A DNA stretch of 64,000 nucleotides from JAAYJS01 sp964346185 (GTDB taxonomy: Bacteria; Bacillota; Clostridia; Eubacteriales; Eubacteriaceae). How positions within the stretch are numbered: the first letter of the stretch is position 1; the number at the start of each line of letters is the position of its first letter. The notes under the pieces are model-generated. The model saw only the letters and a list, made by a program, of their open reading frames with translations. It did no database searches and was not told the origin of the DNA. Both the position numbers and the translations under genes were made by a program. Below, one piece after another: positions 41,415-50,462 of the stretch. The stretch covers positions 1-64,000 of the forward strand of contig CAYFTR010000001.1 of NCBI GenBank assembly GCA_964346185.1, written 5' to 3'.

Positions 41415-41519
41415 TTATATCAGTTTAATGATTTTGTCTGGTAAATAGCTTAAGCCTTGTGCTTCAAATTGCTCGACAATAATGGCTAATAAGGCAAGTA
41501 GTTCATCGGGTTTTGCCAT
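41415..41519 (-). CDS. Possible 34-residue small protein overlapping the end of the EnvC-like gene
   Basis: ATG 41519 opens a 34-codon frame (MAKPDELLALLAIIVEQFEA at the start) that overlaps the last 34 nt of the EnvC-like gene in another frame and then runs on for 70 nt of otherwise non-coding sequence. Composition is protein-like with an amphipathic, hydrophobic helix. GGCGG is adjacent to the ATG, closer than a normal ribosome binding site, so coupling to the upstream gene would be needed. A hairpin with arms GAAAGAGG/CCTCTTTC (41386-41407) follows. Unknown family. Confidence 0.35.
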   Translation of the reverse strand: MAKPDELLALLAIIVEQFEAQGLSYLPDKIIKLI

Positions 41520-42718
41520 CCGCCGTTAATCAGCATTCCGAAGTGTAAGTGAGGGCCGCTGGATATTCCGGTAGATCCGACATAACCGACCGTTTGCCCT
41601 GCCGATACTCTTTCTCCTGCGGAAACGGCATAACCGCTTAAATGTCCGTAATATCCCGAGACACCGCCGCCAAAATCAATGACGATTAAGTTACCGTACC
41701 CGCCTGCATATGAGGCTTCCGTTACAACACCGTCGGCAATCGCAACGCAAGGTGTTCCCGTAGCGGCACCGATATCGATACCGTTGTGGTAGGAACTGCC
41801 TCCGAAGTAGGAAACGTCGGAGCGTGGTCCGAAGGGTGAGGTAATGTAGTAAACACCCGGTACGGGCCATACATAACCTGAGGGTGACGTTTCAGAAGGT
41901 AATTCGACTTCCGGATGAGGATCCGGCGCGCCTTGTCGGGCTGCCTCTTCTTTCTCTTGACGGATTCTTTCCATCTCCGCTTCCTGCTCGGCAACGATTT
42001 GTTGTACCTTCGCGTCGGCTTGCGCTTCCGCTGCATCCTTTGCCTCGATTTCCTTCATAAAGTTGTCAATTTCCTGTTGGTTCGCCGCACGAATGGCTTC
42101 CTGCTCGGCTTTTTGTACCTCCTGCTCATCCTTGGCTTTTACCTGTTGCTCTTTAGACGCTTCTATGTCTGCCAAAGCGTCTTCGACTTCTTCTTTTTTG
42201 TCTTCTATTTCATTTCTCTTATCTTCAATATCTCTCACCGATTTTTTGTCGGCTTTCATAATGGCACCCATTTTATCGGCTCTTGATATAAAGTCCGAGA
42301 AATCTTCGGAAGAAAAGAGTAGTTCGAGATAACCGTCGTTACCGTACATGTACATCACGCGTACACGACTGTTGAGATCTTTCTCCATTTCTTCCAATTC
42401 CTGTTCCGCCGTTGCCAATTCTTTTTTGACTTCCTGGATCTCTCGATTTTTATCTTCAATTTTATAATCGAGTTCCTTAATTACGGTATTAATGCCGGCG
42501 ATGGTTTCGTCCAGTCTTTCCATTTCACTGATAACTTCGTCGATGGAAACTTTCTTTCGATCCACTTGAGACTGAAGTACCGCCCTTTCTTCTGCTATGT
42601 TTTTCTTGTCCTGTTTTGCTCTTTCCAATTCGTCGTTACTCGCCAATGCATGAGGTGTTATGAGTGTTGCCATTAATAAGACGGACAATAAAAACGATCC
42701 TAACCGTTTAAAATTCAT
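41486..42718 (-). CDS. EnvC/PcsB-like murein hydrolase activator with M23 peptidase domain
   Basis: A 410-residue exported protein. Residues 1-26 are a signal peptide (ending TPHALA). Residues ~28-255 are long coiled coil (glutamate/lysine/glutamine-rich heptads), and the last ~120 residues form an M23/LytM domain with HNGIDIGAATG and GPHLHFG. The zinc-binding His and Asp of M23 appear intact, so it may be an active endopeptidase and not only an activator. It lies 15 nt downstream of ftsX, in the FtsEX-hydrolase arrangement known from Streptococcus PcsB and Gram-negative EnvC. FtsEX would switch it on at the division site through the coiled coil. Confidence 0.92.
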   Translation of the reverse strand: MNFKRLGSFLLSVLLMATLITPHALASNDELERAKQDKKNIAEERAVLQSQVDRKKVSIDEVISEMERLDETIAGINTVIKELDYKIEDKNREIQEVKKELATAEQELEEMEKDLNSRVRVMYMYGNDGYLELLFSSEDFSDFISRADKMGAIMKADKKSVRDIEDKRNEIEDKKEEVEDALADIEASKEQQVKAKDEQEVQKAEQEAIRAANQQEIDNFMKEIEAKDAAEAQADAKVQQIVAEQEAEMERIRQEKEEAARQGAPDPHPEVELPSETSPSGYVWPVPGVYYITSPFGPRSDVSYFGGSSYHNGIDIGAATGTPCVAIADGVVTEASYAGGYGNLIVIDFGGGVSGYYGHLSGYAVSAGERVSAGQTVGYVGSTGISSGPHLHFGMLINGGWQNPMNYLPY

Positions 42719-42733
42719 GTTTGCAATTTCCTC

Positions 42734-43651
42734 CTAGACATCTAAAAACTTTTTCATTGCAAAACGACTTCCGATGGCTCCAAGAGCCATACCGTAGATG
42801 ATAAAAAAAACAATGATTTGTCTGAATACCGATTCCGGCGACGCCAGCAAGCTCTGAACGGGTATGACGACGTTGCCTTTAATCATACCGAAAAAATAAT
42901 AATACCCCAGTCTGAGCAATAACAGTGCGGAAACCGCCGCTATTAAGCCCAAAACCATCCCTTCAAAAACGAAGGGTGTTCTTATATATCTATCTGTTGC
43001 TCCCACATACTTCATGATGCCTATTTCTTTTCGACGCGCATAGATGGTCAATTTAATGGTGTTGAATATCAATACGAAAGATATGACGGTAAGCACAGCA
43101 AGAACCAATACACTTAAAATGTTGACAAAATAATTAAACCTTAACAACGAATCGACATAATTGTCGCCATAACGGATATACTCGACGCTGTCTCCGGAGC
43201 GGGTTTGCACATAGGTCTTAACCACCTCCAAATTTTCCGGTTTGTCTACTTTTATAATAAAAGAAACCGGCAAAGGGTTATTTTTTTCGGATAAATCTTC
43301 CGTTAAAACGGCATAATTTTCCAACTCATCGGAAAATTTCTCCTTTGCCTTTTGAACATCCTCAAAAGTAAGTTCCACAATGTGGGGGTTGTCCTTTAAC
43401 GCCTTTTCCAAATTGGATTTTTCCAAGGTTGTGTAATCTTCACGCAAAAAAATTTGCATTTGCAAACGACTTTCCACATTTGCTGTCAGGGATCGAATAT
43501 TCAGTGTAAACACCACGAAAATTCCCAAAATCATTAAAGCCGCTGTAATGGATAAAACCGAAATTACACTCATCAGGCGATTTCTGGAAATACTCTGCAG
43601 ACTTTCTCTGAGCATTGTCCTCAGGACGGATGCTTTATTAAAAGAAGCCAT
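42734..43651 (-). CDS. ftsX: Cell division permease FtsX
   Basis: FtsX (305 aa), the four-helix membrane partner of FtsE. Hydrophobic segments are near 25-48, 175-200, 228-250 and 275-295. The extracellular loop (~50-170, MQIFLREDYTTLEKSNLEKA and the following domain) should bind the coiled coil of the EnvC-like hydrolase. The N-terminal RESLQSISRNRLMSVISVLS is typical of FtsX. It overlaps ftsE by 14 nt. Confidence 0.95.
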   Translation of the reverse strand: MASFNKASVLRTMLRESLQSISRNRLMSVISVLSITAALMILGIFVVFTLNIRSLTANVESRLQMQIFLREDYTTLEKSNLEKALKDNPHIVELTFEDVQKAKEKFSDELENYAVLTEDLSEKNNPLPVSFIIKVDKPENLEVVKTYVQTRSGDSVEYIRYGDNYVDSLLRFNYFVNILSVLVLAVLTVISFVLIFNTIKLTIYARRKEIGIMKYVGATDRYIRTPFVFEGMVLGLIAAVSALLLLRLGYYYFFGMIKGNVVIPVQSLLASPESVFRQIIVFFIIYGMALGAIGSRFAMKKFLDV

Positions 43652-44330
43652 GGTCGTACCTGCCCTTGGACTCGTCGCTGATCACTACACCCTGTTCCAA
43701 AGTCACAACTCTTTTTTCCATACGATCCACCATAGATTGGTTGTGGGTTACCACGACCATTGTTGTACCGTAGTCGTTGATTTTTGTCAGCAAATTCATA
43801 ATATCTTCGGATGTATCGGGATCCAAGTTTCCCGTCGGCTCGTCACAAATTAAAATTTGAGGATTGTTAATGATGGCTCTTGCAATTACCACCCGTTGTT
43901 GTTCGCCACCGGAGAGCTCGTCGGGGTAGTGATTCATGCGATGCGCCAATCCGACCATTTCCAAAGCATTGGGTACCTTTTTTTTGATTTTACTTTGGGG
44001 TCGCCCGATAATTTCCATCGCGTAGGCGACGTTTTCATATACGCTTTTGTTTTCCAGCAATCTGAAATCTTGAAAAACAACGCCTATTTTTCGCCTTAAG
44101 TAAGGGATTTCTTTTTTTGTTAATTGTGAAATATCGTAGCCGTTAATTTTAACGGTACCGCCGGTTACATCAATTTCACGCAATAAAAGTTTAATAAAAG
44201 TCGATTTACCTGCACCGCTTCGCCCGACCAGAAACACAAACTCTCCTTTCTCGATGCCGAGATTAACATGTCGAAGTGCGTGTTTTGCATTTTTTTCGTA
44301 GGTCTTTGTTACATCTATAAATTCTATCAT
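43638..44330 (-). CDS. ftsE: Cell division ATP-binding protein FtsE
   Basis: FtsE (230 aa), ABC ATPase driving FtsX. Walker A is GRSGAGKST (~37), the Q loop VFQDFRLL, signature LSGGEQQRVVIARA (~138), Walker B ILICDEPTGNLD (~160) and the His switch VVTHN. It heads the ftsE-ftsX-envC operon. The start codon is preceded by only a weak ribosome binding site. Confidence 0.96.
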   Translation of the reverse strand: MIEFIDVTKTYEKNAKHALRHVNLGIEKGEFVFLVGRSGAGKSTFIKLLLREIDVTGGTVKINGYDISQLTKKEIPYLRRKIGVVFQDFRLLENKSVYENVAYAMEIIGRPQSKIKKKVPNALEMVGLAHRMNHYPDELSGGEQQRVVIARAIINNPQILICDEPTGNLDPDTSEDIMNLLTKINDYGTTMVVVTHNQSMVDRMEKRVVTLEQGVVISDESKGRYDHGFF

Positions 44331-44702
44331 GGTTGTTACTCAATCGTTCTTCCGTTTGCGCGATGGTTATTTGACACATACATCCATACATTCATTTAAC
44401 GGTTAATTTCTTTAATAAAAAAATACATACTTTAAGATTATTGTTAATTGTATCTTTATTTGGCAATCTTTTCAAGTGAAGAAGCAAATACTTAAGGGCA
44501 ATTCGCAACTTTTTATACTGCTTTTATACTTTATTGCTGCTTGTTTTGCGATCGCTTTCAATACTTAGATATTTCTTGATAAAATACTCAGTCGATCTTC
44601 TTATCTTTTAAAAACTTTATTGACAACAGAGCCACGCTTATAAATTGTAATTATTAATCTTTTATAGTTTCGCCTTTGGATAAAGCGATAAGGAAGAGAG
44701 AA
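44331..44702. other. Intergenic region, AT-rich, no gene seen
   Basis: About 370 nt between the divergent ftsE and the saccharopine-dehydrogenase fragment. It contains a TTGACA at 44620-44630 and several AT-rich -10-like hexamers, probably the ftsE promoter and the remains of the promoter of the broken gene. I see no hairpin or ORF worth calling. Confidence 0.4.
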
Positions 44703-44832
44703 ATGAAAGTATTGTTATTTGCTGCCGGTACTATGGGTAAGGGCGGCATTATGGCTCTTCAAAATTTTCCGGGTATCGAATCGTTACCGTTACGGATTTA
44801 AACTTGGAAGCAGCTCGAAAATTTGTAAAAAA
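44703..44832 (+). pseudogene. Saccharopine dehydrogenase-like gene remnant (N-terminal fragment with frameshift)
   Basis: ATG 44703, with a good GGAAGAGAG ribosome binding site, opens MKVLLFAAGTMGKGGIMALQ, the NAD(P)-binding start of saccharopine dehydrogenase/homospermidine synthase-like proteins. After FPGIES the frame breaks; moving by one base near 44783 restores VTVTDLNLEAARKFVKK, the expected next beta strand and helix. The homology stops at about 44832, where the metK terminator begins. The remaining ~350 residues are absent, so this is a decayed fragment left by a deletion. Confidence 0.8.
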
Positions 44833-44870
44833 GAGGTTCCCTTACGGAGTCCGTAAGAGATACCTCTTTT
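44827..44870 (-). terminator. Terminator of metK
   Basis: A long hairpin (AAAAGAGGT...CTTACGG / CCGTAAG...ACCTCTTTT) ending in six T on the minus strand lies 50 nt after the metK stop. It overlaps the end of the saccharopine dehydrogenase fragment. Confidence 0.85.
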
Positions 44871-44919
44871 GATATCGGCTTCAAATCAAACAAAAGTCGT
44901 TTGATGATATGAATATAAT

Positions 44920-46098
44920 TTATTTTAAGGCTTCTTTTAAAACATCTACCTTATCCAGCTTTTCCCAGGTCAAGTCCAAGTCGTCCCGTCCGAAATGTCC
45001 ATAGGAGGCAACTTGTCTGTAGACAGGCTTTCTTAAATCCAGGTCGCGAATAATAGCTGCGGGGCGCAGGTCAAAGTGCTGATTGATCAGCTCTTTAATG
45101 GCTTCATCATTTATTTTTCCGGTACCGAAGGTATCCACATAAACGGATACGGGATGGGCAACGCCGATGGCATAGGCCAGTTGCACCTCACAACGATCGG
45201 CCAACCCCGCGGCAACAATATTTTTTGCGACATAGCGTGCGGCATATGCGGCGGATCGGTCGACTTTTGTCGGGTCTTTTCCGGAGAAAGCACCGCCACC
45301 GTGGCGTCCGTAGCCGCCGTAGGTGTCAACAATAATTTTTCGACCGGTCAAGCCCGCATCCCCTTGGGGACCTCCGATAACAAAACGACCCGTCGGGTTG
45401 ACTAAAAATTTGGTGTTATCGTCCATCAACTCTGCCGGGATAACCGGTTTAATGACTTTTTCAATCATATCTTCGCGGATGGTTTCCAAGGAGATATCGG
45501 GGCTGTGTTGCGTTGAAATAACCACCGTATCCACTCTGGTCGGAATGTCGTCAACATATTCTACGGTTACTTGTGCTTTACCGTCGGGACGCATATAGGC
45601 CACTTCACCGGATTTGCGTACGTCCGCCATTTTTTTTGTCAATTTGTGTGCCAAGTAAATAGCCATAGGCATATAGGTTTTTGTTTCGTTACAAGCGTAA
45701 CCGAACATCATGCCCTGGTCTCCGGCCCCGGTGGCGTATTCGTCGTGCTCTTTACCTTCTTTCGCTTCTAAAGATTTATCGACACCCATGGCAATGTCCG
45801 GAGATTGTTCGTCGATGGATACTAATACCGCACAGGTTTCGCAATCGAAGCCGTATTTGGCACGATCAAACCCTATATTTCCTACGACTTCTCTTACAAC
45901 GGCGGGAATATCCACATAACAATCGGTGGTAATTTCTCCTGCAACCAATACCATTCCCGTCGATACCGATGTTTCGCAAGCAACCCTGCCCATCGGGTCT
46001 TTTTCCAAAATAGCATCTAAGATGCCGTCGGATATTTGGTCACACATTTTATCCGGATGGCCTTCCGTTACCGACTCGGATGTAAATAAATAGTTCAT
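44920..46098 (-). CDS. metK: S-adenosylmethionine synthetase
   Basis: MetK (392 aa) makes SAM from methionine and ATP. Present are TSESVTEGHPDKMCDQISD at the N-terminus, GAGDQGMMFGYA (~115), the phosphate-loop GGGAFSGKDPTKVDRSA (~268) and C-terminal DLTWEKLD. ATG with AAAAGGAGAT in front. It is controlled by the SAM-I riboswitch directly upstream and has its own promoter and terminator. Confidence 0.98.
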   Translation of the reverse strand: MNYLFTSESVTEGHPDKMCDQISDGILDAILEKDPMGRVACETSVSTGMVLVAGEITTDCYVDIPAVVREVVGNIGFDRAKYGFDCETCAVLVSIDEQSPDIAMGVDKSLEAKEGKEHDEYATGAGDQGMMFGYACNETKTYMPMAIYLAHKLTKKMADVRKSGEVAYMRPDGKAQVTVEYVDDIPTRVDTVVISTQHSPDISLETIREDMIEKVIKPVIPAELMDDNTKFLVNPTGRFVIGGPQGDAGLTGRKIIVDTYGGYGRHGGGAFSGKDPTKVDRSAAYAARYVAKNIVAAGLADRCEVQLAYAIGVAHPVSVYVDTFGTGKINDEAIKELINQHFDLRPAAIIRDLDLRKPVYRQVASYGHFGRDDLDLTWEKLDKVDVLKEALK

Positions 46099-46130
46099 TC
46101 ATATCTCCTTTTGTTGAATTAAATAAAAAA

Positions 46131-46268
46131 ACAGCCTCATATTTACTATGAGGCTTAAAGTCTGAAAACCCCATCATTACAGTTCACTGCAGGTATTGGC
46201 ACCAATACAATTCATATGCTGGTTGCCGGGTTTCATAGGGCCTGTCCCTCCACCGCTCTGGATAGGTT
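46131..46268 (-). promoter_or_regulatory. SAM-I (S-box) riboswitch with terminator, upstream of metK
   Basis: Read on the minus strand, the metK leader shows CCTATC of P1, then AGAGCGGTGGAGGGAC, GGCCCTATGAAACCCGGCAACC, a variable stem, GGTGCCAATACCTGCA and closing GATGGG (46266 to 46170). Next comes the terminator AGCCTCAT / ATGAGGCT and a T run (46155-46124). These are the standard S-box elements: SAM binding stabilises the aptamer and allows termination before metK. Confidence 0.96.
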
Positions 46269-46286
46269 GTATTCAATTACTTGATC

Positions 46287-46315
46287 AGTATAACGCTCTT
46301 TAATGTAACTGTCAA
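46287..46315 (-). promoter_or_regulatory. Promoter of metK
   Basis: On the minus strand a consensus TTGACA (46315-46310), a 17-nt spacer and TATACT (46292-46287), with the start about 15 nt before the S-box. Confidence 0.75.
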
Positions 46316-46320
46316 GGTTC

Positions 46321-47547
46321 TCAGTTCATGAAAGCTTCAATTTCCGCCATCTCTTTGATGATGCCCGTACTTAAGTTGACGGGACCCTCTTCGGTGATTA
46401 AAATGTCGTCCTCGATGCGAACACCGACACCGTGTTCTTTAATATATAACCCCGGTTCACAGGTTAGTACCATACCGGGTTCCAAAACGTATTCCCGTTT
46501 GTCCTTTGTGTCGTGAACGTCTATACCCAGGGAATGGCCGATACCGTGATAATAGTATTGATCGATGTTGCGGTCTTCCGGAACCAAACCGACACTCAAA
46601 CATTTTTCCAAAAACAATTCTTTGGTTTTGTTTTGCAATGCTTTCATTTCGACGCCCGGTCGGTAGTGTTTGATTAATTCTTTCTGAACGTCCAAAACAA
46701 TGCCGTACACTGTTTTACGTACACCGGTGTAGCGACCGTCTACCGGGTAGGTACGTGTAATATCGGCACAATAGCCCTTGTAGCGTGCACCTAAATCCAA
46801 TAACAATAAGGTTTCGGGAGCCAAGGTTGCGTTGTTTTGAACATAGTGTAAAGTTGTTGCGTGTTCGCCGGAGGCGGCAATAGTCGGAAAAGCCAATCCT
46901 TCGGCACCGGCCATACGAATGCTGTACTCGAATAAGGCGTCCATTTCCAATTCGTTTTTATTCGATTTTAAATTTTTAAGCAAGGTTTCCAAAGCAACTT
47001 GTGTAATATCAATTGCTTTTTTTATTGCATGAATCTCCTCTTCCTGTTTATAAAGACGCATGGCGGCAAGCACGGGACCGATGTCTTGTGCATTTTTGCC
47101 TGTTAAGTGGGCTGCCGCTTTTTCCTCAAGGGCTAAGCTTTGGTGCTTGGGTGCCGTCCGATCAAAATAATAAGTGTTGACCAGCTCCAAGCTGCAAAGG
47201 TCTTCGGTGAACTGCGGCATAAAAGCAACATCACGAATACCGGACAAGGCGGCTGCCTGTTCCGGCAGTATTCTGGCACCGACCCACTTAACAGTGACGG
47301 GATCGTTCTCAATTACATACAATTTTTCGGTTACATTTCCATGTTGGTCCTTTACCAACAATAAAACAATATCGGGTTCCGTTAAACCGGTGAGATAATA
47401 AAAGTTATTGTCATAAAAAAAGGGATAATTGGCATCTAGGGACTGTGTAATTTCCCGACCGGAATATACGATAACGGCACAACCGTTTTCCAATTTTTCC
47501 GCTAAACTCTGACGATTATTTTGATAAAATTTCGGTGATAAACTCAT
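46321..47547 (-). CDS. pepP: Xaa-Pro aminopeptidase (M24B family, aminopeptidase P)
   Basis: A 408-residue M24 metallopeptidase with the aminopeptidase P N-terminal domain (~1-130; FFYDNNFYYLTGL). The metal site residues are visible as LLLDLGARYKGYCADITRTYP (two Asp), YHGIGHSLGIDVHD (His), LTCEPGLYI (Glu) and GVRIEDDI (Glu). It removes N-terminal residues next to proline in the cytoplasm. The metK promoter begins directly after its stop codon. Confidence 0.93.
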   Translation of the reverse strand: MSLSPKFYQNNRQSLAEKLENGCAVIVYSGREITQSLDANYPFFYDNNFYYLTGLTEPDIVLLLVKDQHGNVTEKLYVIENDPVTVKWVGARILPEQAAALSGIRDVAFMPQFTEDLCSLELVNTYYFDRTAPKHQSLALEEKAAAHLTGKNAQDIGPVLAAMRLYKQEEEIHAIKKAIDITQVALETLLKNLKSNKNELEMDALFEYSIRMAGAEGLAFPTIAASGEHATTLHYVQNNATLAPETLLLLDLGARYKGYCADITRTYPVDGRYTGVRKTVYGIVLDVQKELIKHYRPGVEMKALQNKTKELFLEKCLSVGLVPEDRNIDQYYYHGIGHSLGIDVHDTKDKREYVLEPGMVLTCEPGLYIKEHGVGVRIEDDILITEEGPVNLSTGIIKEMAEIEAFMN

Positions 47548-47586
47548 AGCTTCCTCGATTTCTTTCTGTATTATTTTATTTATTTT

Positions 47587-48387
47587 TTATAAAACATATT
47601 TTTCCAACAACCAGGCAACGCCGTCTTCGTTGTTGTTTTTTAAACCGACCGCATCGCTGACGGCTTTTACGACAGGCAATGCGTTTTGAACGCTTAATCC
47701 CAAGCCCGCATTGCGAACCATGCCGACATCGTTACCGCTGTCGCCGATACAGCAAATCTCTTCCTGTTGAATGTTTAATTGCTGTGCCAATGCACGAATT
47801 GCATTGAATTTGCACAAATTTTCCGCAGTGATTTCAATCAAATACTTTGCCGACATAAAGACGGACAAGCCCGGGCGTTTTAAAGACATCAAAGTGTCAT
47901 GAACCTTGTCGTTTTCTCTGAAAAAAATCATCTTCAACACTTTATTCGGAACATTGCACAAATCATCGATATAACGTACATAGGAACGCAACCCGCCCTT
48001 TATGCTGCCATATACGGCACTTAAAGGTTGGTCTTTGATATCGTAATAAATGTTCTCGTAGGTGGCGACCATACACGGTATGCCCGTCAGCCGCACTTCT
48101 TTCAATAATTGTAAATAGATAGGCTTTTCCATTACGCCGAAAGTGCGGTGAATTTTGTCTTCGTTAAATAACGTGCCGCCACCGTCGCCGATATGCAATT
48201 GTTTTTCTAAGTTTAAATTGATCTTTTTTATAAAAGTCAATTGGGCTCTGTTAAAGCGGCCGCTTGCGGTTACAAAGTGAATGCCTTTGTCCAAACACGC
48301 CTTGATGGCCTTGCGATTACCTTCGGTGATACGCTTGTCATCGGTAAGCAAAGTATCGTCCAAATCCGTTGCAACCAATTTAATCAC
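47587..48387 (-). CDS. Cof-type HAD-superfamily phosphatase
   Basis: A 266-residue HAD IIB hydrolase. Motif I is ATDLDDTLLT (nucleophile Asp near residue 8), motif II TASGR near residue 40, motif III K in the LKRPGLS region, and motif IV GDSGNDVGM near residue 215. Such proteins dephosphorylate sugar phosphates, pyridoxal phosphate or flavin nucleotides; specificity is not readable. It overlaps or abuts the next upstream gene (2-nt gap to the COG2426 protein), forming a small operon. Confidence 0.9.
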   Translation of the reverse strand: MIKLVATDLDDTLLTDDKRITEGNRKAIKACLDKGIHFVTASGRFNRAQLTFIKKINLNLEKQLHIGDGGGTLFNEDKIHRTFGVMEKPIYLQLLKEVRLTGIPCMVATYENIYYDIKDQPLSAVYGSIKGGLRSYVRYIDDLCNVPNKVLKMIFFRENDKVHDTLMSLKRPGLSVFMSAKYLIEITAENLCKFNAIRALAQQLNIQQEEICCIGDSGNDVGMVRNAGLGLSVQNALPVVKAVSDAVGLKNNNEDGVAWLLEKYVL

Positions 48388-48388
48388 A

Positions 48389-48880
48389 TTAACCTCCTAT
48401 GGCCGTTAAACCGAAATAACATAATAACGAAACCACTACCCCGGCTACGGCCGCACCAATCATGGAGGAAATCAAACCGTGTTTAAAATCCATATCCATT
48501 AAAGATGCCGCAAGACACCCCGTCCATACACCGGTGCCCGGTAAGGGAACGGCTATAAAAATGGTTAGCCCCCAAAATTCGTACTTTGCAATCTCTTCGG
48601 ATTTACGCATACCCCTGTCGTGAATCCAATTGGCCAAGGGTCCGAAGAGCTTTGTACCTCGCATCCAATTTAAAATTGTTGGCATCAAAAGAAGGATAAA
48701 GGGTGCCGGCAGCACACTGCCCAACCATGCTAAAAAATAGGTTTTAATGTAAGGCATGTGATGCGCAAATATGCCCCACGGTATAGCGCCTCTTAATTCC
48801 ACAATGGGAATTGCGGAGATAACAAACACTTGTAGATCCGGAGTTAAAAAACTGAAAAATGAGATGATTGCTTGGCTCAT
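48389..48880 (-). CDS. COG2426-family small membrane protein ('small multidrug export protein')
   Basis: A 163-residue integral membrane protein with about five hydrophobic segments and the family motifs VELRGAIPWG (~25) and FIAVPLPGTGVWTG (~105), which place it in COG2426 near the SNARE-associated/DedA-like (VTT) fold. The in-frame start at 49006 would add 42 residues without a ribosome binding site; ATG 48880 follows AAAAAGGAG. The 'drug export' name of the family is historical; real function is unknown. TTAACA-N17-TATAAA lies upstream. Confidence 0.82.
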   Translation of the reverse strand: MSQAIISFFSFLTPDLQVFVISAIPIVELRGAIPWGIFAHHMPYIKTYFLAWLGSVLPAPFILLLMPTILNWMRGTKLFGPLANWIHDRGMRKSEEIAKYEFWGLTIFIAVPLPGTGVWTGCLAASLMDMDFKHGLISSMIGAAVAGVVVSLLCYFGLTAIGG

Positions 48881-49051
48881 TAATTCTCCTTTTTTATTTA
48901 TAGTTTTATGATAAAATAGTGTTAAATATAAGTAGCGGAATTTCCGTGCTGTTAACACCTGTATATTATCAAATATACAGAATATTGTAACGATTTTAAA
49001 AGACAATTACAAGTTGAACTTACCCACAAGAAATAACTGAAGGAATACCTC

Positions 49052-49762
49052 ATGAAAAAAATTTTGAGCGTCATGCGTCGAGGGATTGAAACCTTTTCTA
49101 TGATACAACCCGGTGATAAAATTGCCGTAGGCGTATCCGGCGGGAAAGATTCCGTTGCCTTATTAGCAGCTCTTGCCCGATATCGACACTTTTCACCCCA
49201 CTCCTTTCAATTGGAGGCCATAACCCTGGATATGGGGTTTAAAGGAATGGACTTCTCACCGATTCAAAAACTTTGTGCACAATTAGATGTCCCCTATACC
49301 GTTGAAAACACCAAAATCGGTCCTATTGTATTCGAAGTGCGAAAAGAAAAGAACCCCTGTGCACTCTGTGCCAGAATGAAAAGGGGTGCACTGCACGATT
49401 TGGCTTTGTCCAGAGGCTGTAAAAAAATTGCCTTCGGACACCACGCCGACGATGCCGTCGAAACCTTTTTAATGAGTCTGTTTTACGAAGGACGCATCAA
49501 CACCTTTTTACCCGTGACCTACCTGGATCGCAAAGATATTACCTTGATACGGCCCTTTGTTTTTTTAAAAAAATCGGAGATATTAAAAAGTGCGGACGTA
49601 CAAAGCCTGCCCTTGGTCGCCAGCACCTGTCCTGTGGACGGTGTCACAAAACGGGAAGAAACCAAACAGCTCATCTGTCAGTTAAAAGAAAAAATACCCG
49701 GTATAGACGACAAAATTATGACCGCCATCCAAAACAAAAAGCAATTCAGACTATGGTTTTAA
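49052..49762 (+). CDS. TtcA/TilS-type PP-loop ATPase, probable tRNA 2-thiolation protein
   Basis: A 236-residue PP-loop protein of the TtcA group. The ATP loop is GVSGGKDSVALL (~28-39). A CALC pair near residue 108 and GHHADDAVETFLMSLFYEG near residue 128 are typical of TtcA-like proteins that bind an Fe-S cluster and thiolate cytidine 32 of tRNA. A third cysteine occurs in STCPVDG (~188). The N-terminal region is shorter than in E. coli TtcA. It lies 10 nt ahead of walR with a shared orientation and may be co-transcribed. Confidence 0.86.
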   Translation: MKKILSVMRRGIETFSMIQPGDKIAVGVSGGKDSVALLAALARYRHFSPHSFQLEAITLDMGFKGMDFSPIQKLCAQLDVPYTVENTKIGPIVFEVRKEKNPCALCARMKRGALHDLALSRGCKKIAFGHHADDAVETFLMSLFYEGRINTFLPVTYLDRKDITLIRPFVFLKKSEILKSADVQSLPLVASTCPVDGVTKREETKQLICQLKEKIPGIDDKIMTAIQNKKQFRLWF

Positions 49763-49772
49763 AGGAGATTAT

Positions 49773-50462
49773 ATGAACGAAAAAATATTAGTCGTAGATG
49801 ACGAAGCGTCCATTGTCGAACTGATTAAAATGGAACTGGAATTTGAAGGTTATCTCGTTGAAACCGCCTACGACGGCGAAGAGGCTGTCGCAAAAGCCAG
49901 AAGTTACCACCCGGATTTAATGGTGCTGGACATCATGTTGCCGAAGAAAAACGGCTATGATGTCTGTAAAGAAATTATGCCCGAACTGAACATTCCCATT
50001 ATCTTTTTAACCGCCAAAACCGATATCGTCAATAAAGTATTGGGCTTGGAGTTGGGTGCCGACGACTATTTAACCAAACCCTTCGACAATCGAGAATTGT
50101 TGGCTCGCATTAAAGCGTTATTACGCCGGGTCAAAAAAAGTACAGTACCCAAAAACCAAGTACCTAAAATAATAACCAACGGTGACCTGGTCTTAAGCCC
50201 GGACGAACGCTCCTTAAAAGTTAAAGGCGAAAACGTGCACCTGACACCTAAGGAGTTTGATCTGCTTTTGCTTTTGGTTAGCCATCCGGATAAAGTTTTT
50301 TCGAGGGATGTACTCCTTGAAAAAATTTGGGGATACGATTACTACGGCGACACAAGAACCGTAGATATGCACATTCAAAGAATTCGCCGAAAAATCGATC
50401 CCCACCCCAACAAATATATCCAAACCGTATTTGGAATCGGCTATAAAATGAGGAAGATTTAA
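49773..50462 (+). CDS. walR: Response regulator, OmpR/PhoB family (WalR-like)
   Basis: A 229-residue response regulator. Receiver domain residues ~3-120 with phospho-acceptor D53 (MVLDIMLP), acidic pocket D9/D10, and K105-type lysine in LTKPFD. Winged helix in ~130-229 (LTPKEFDLLLLL, RTVDMHIQRIRRKI). It overlaps the kinase gene by one base (TAATG). The pair with the HAMP-PAS kinase and a following lipoprotein resembles WalRK (YycFG), the essential cell-wall regulator of Firmicutes, though an ordinary PhoPR pair cannot be excluded. Confidence 0.88.
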   Translation: MNEKILVVDDEASIVELIKMELEFEGYLVETAYDGEEAVAKARSYHPDLMVLDIMLPKKNGYDVCKEIMPELNIPIIFLTAKTDIVNKVLGLELGADDYLTKPFDNRELLARIKALLRRVKKSTVPKNQVPKIITNGDLVLSPDERSLKVKGENVHLTPKEFDLLLLLVSHPDKVFSRDVLLEKIWGYDYYGDTRTVDMHIQRIRRKIDPHPNKYIQTVFGIGYKMRKI

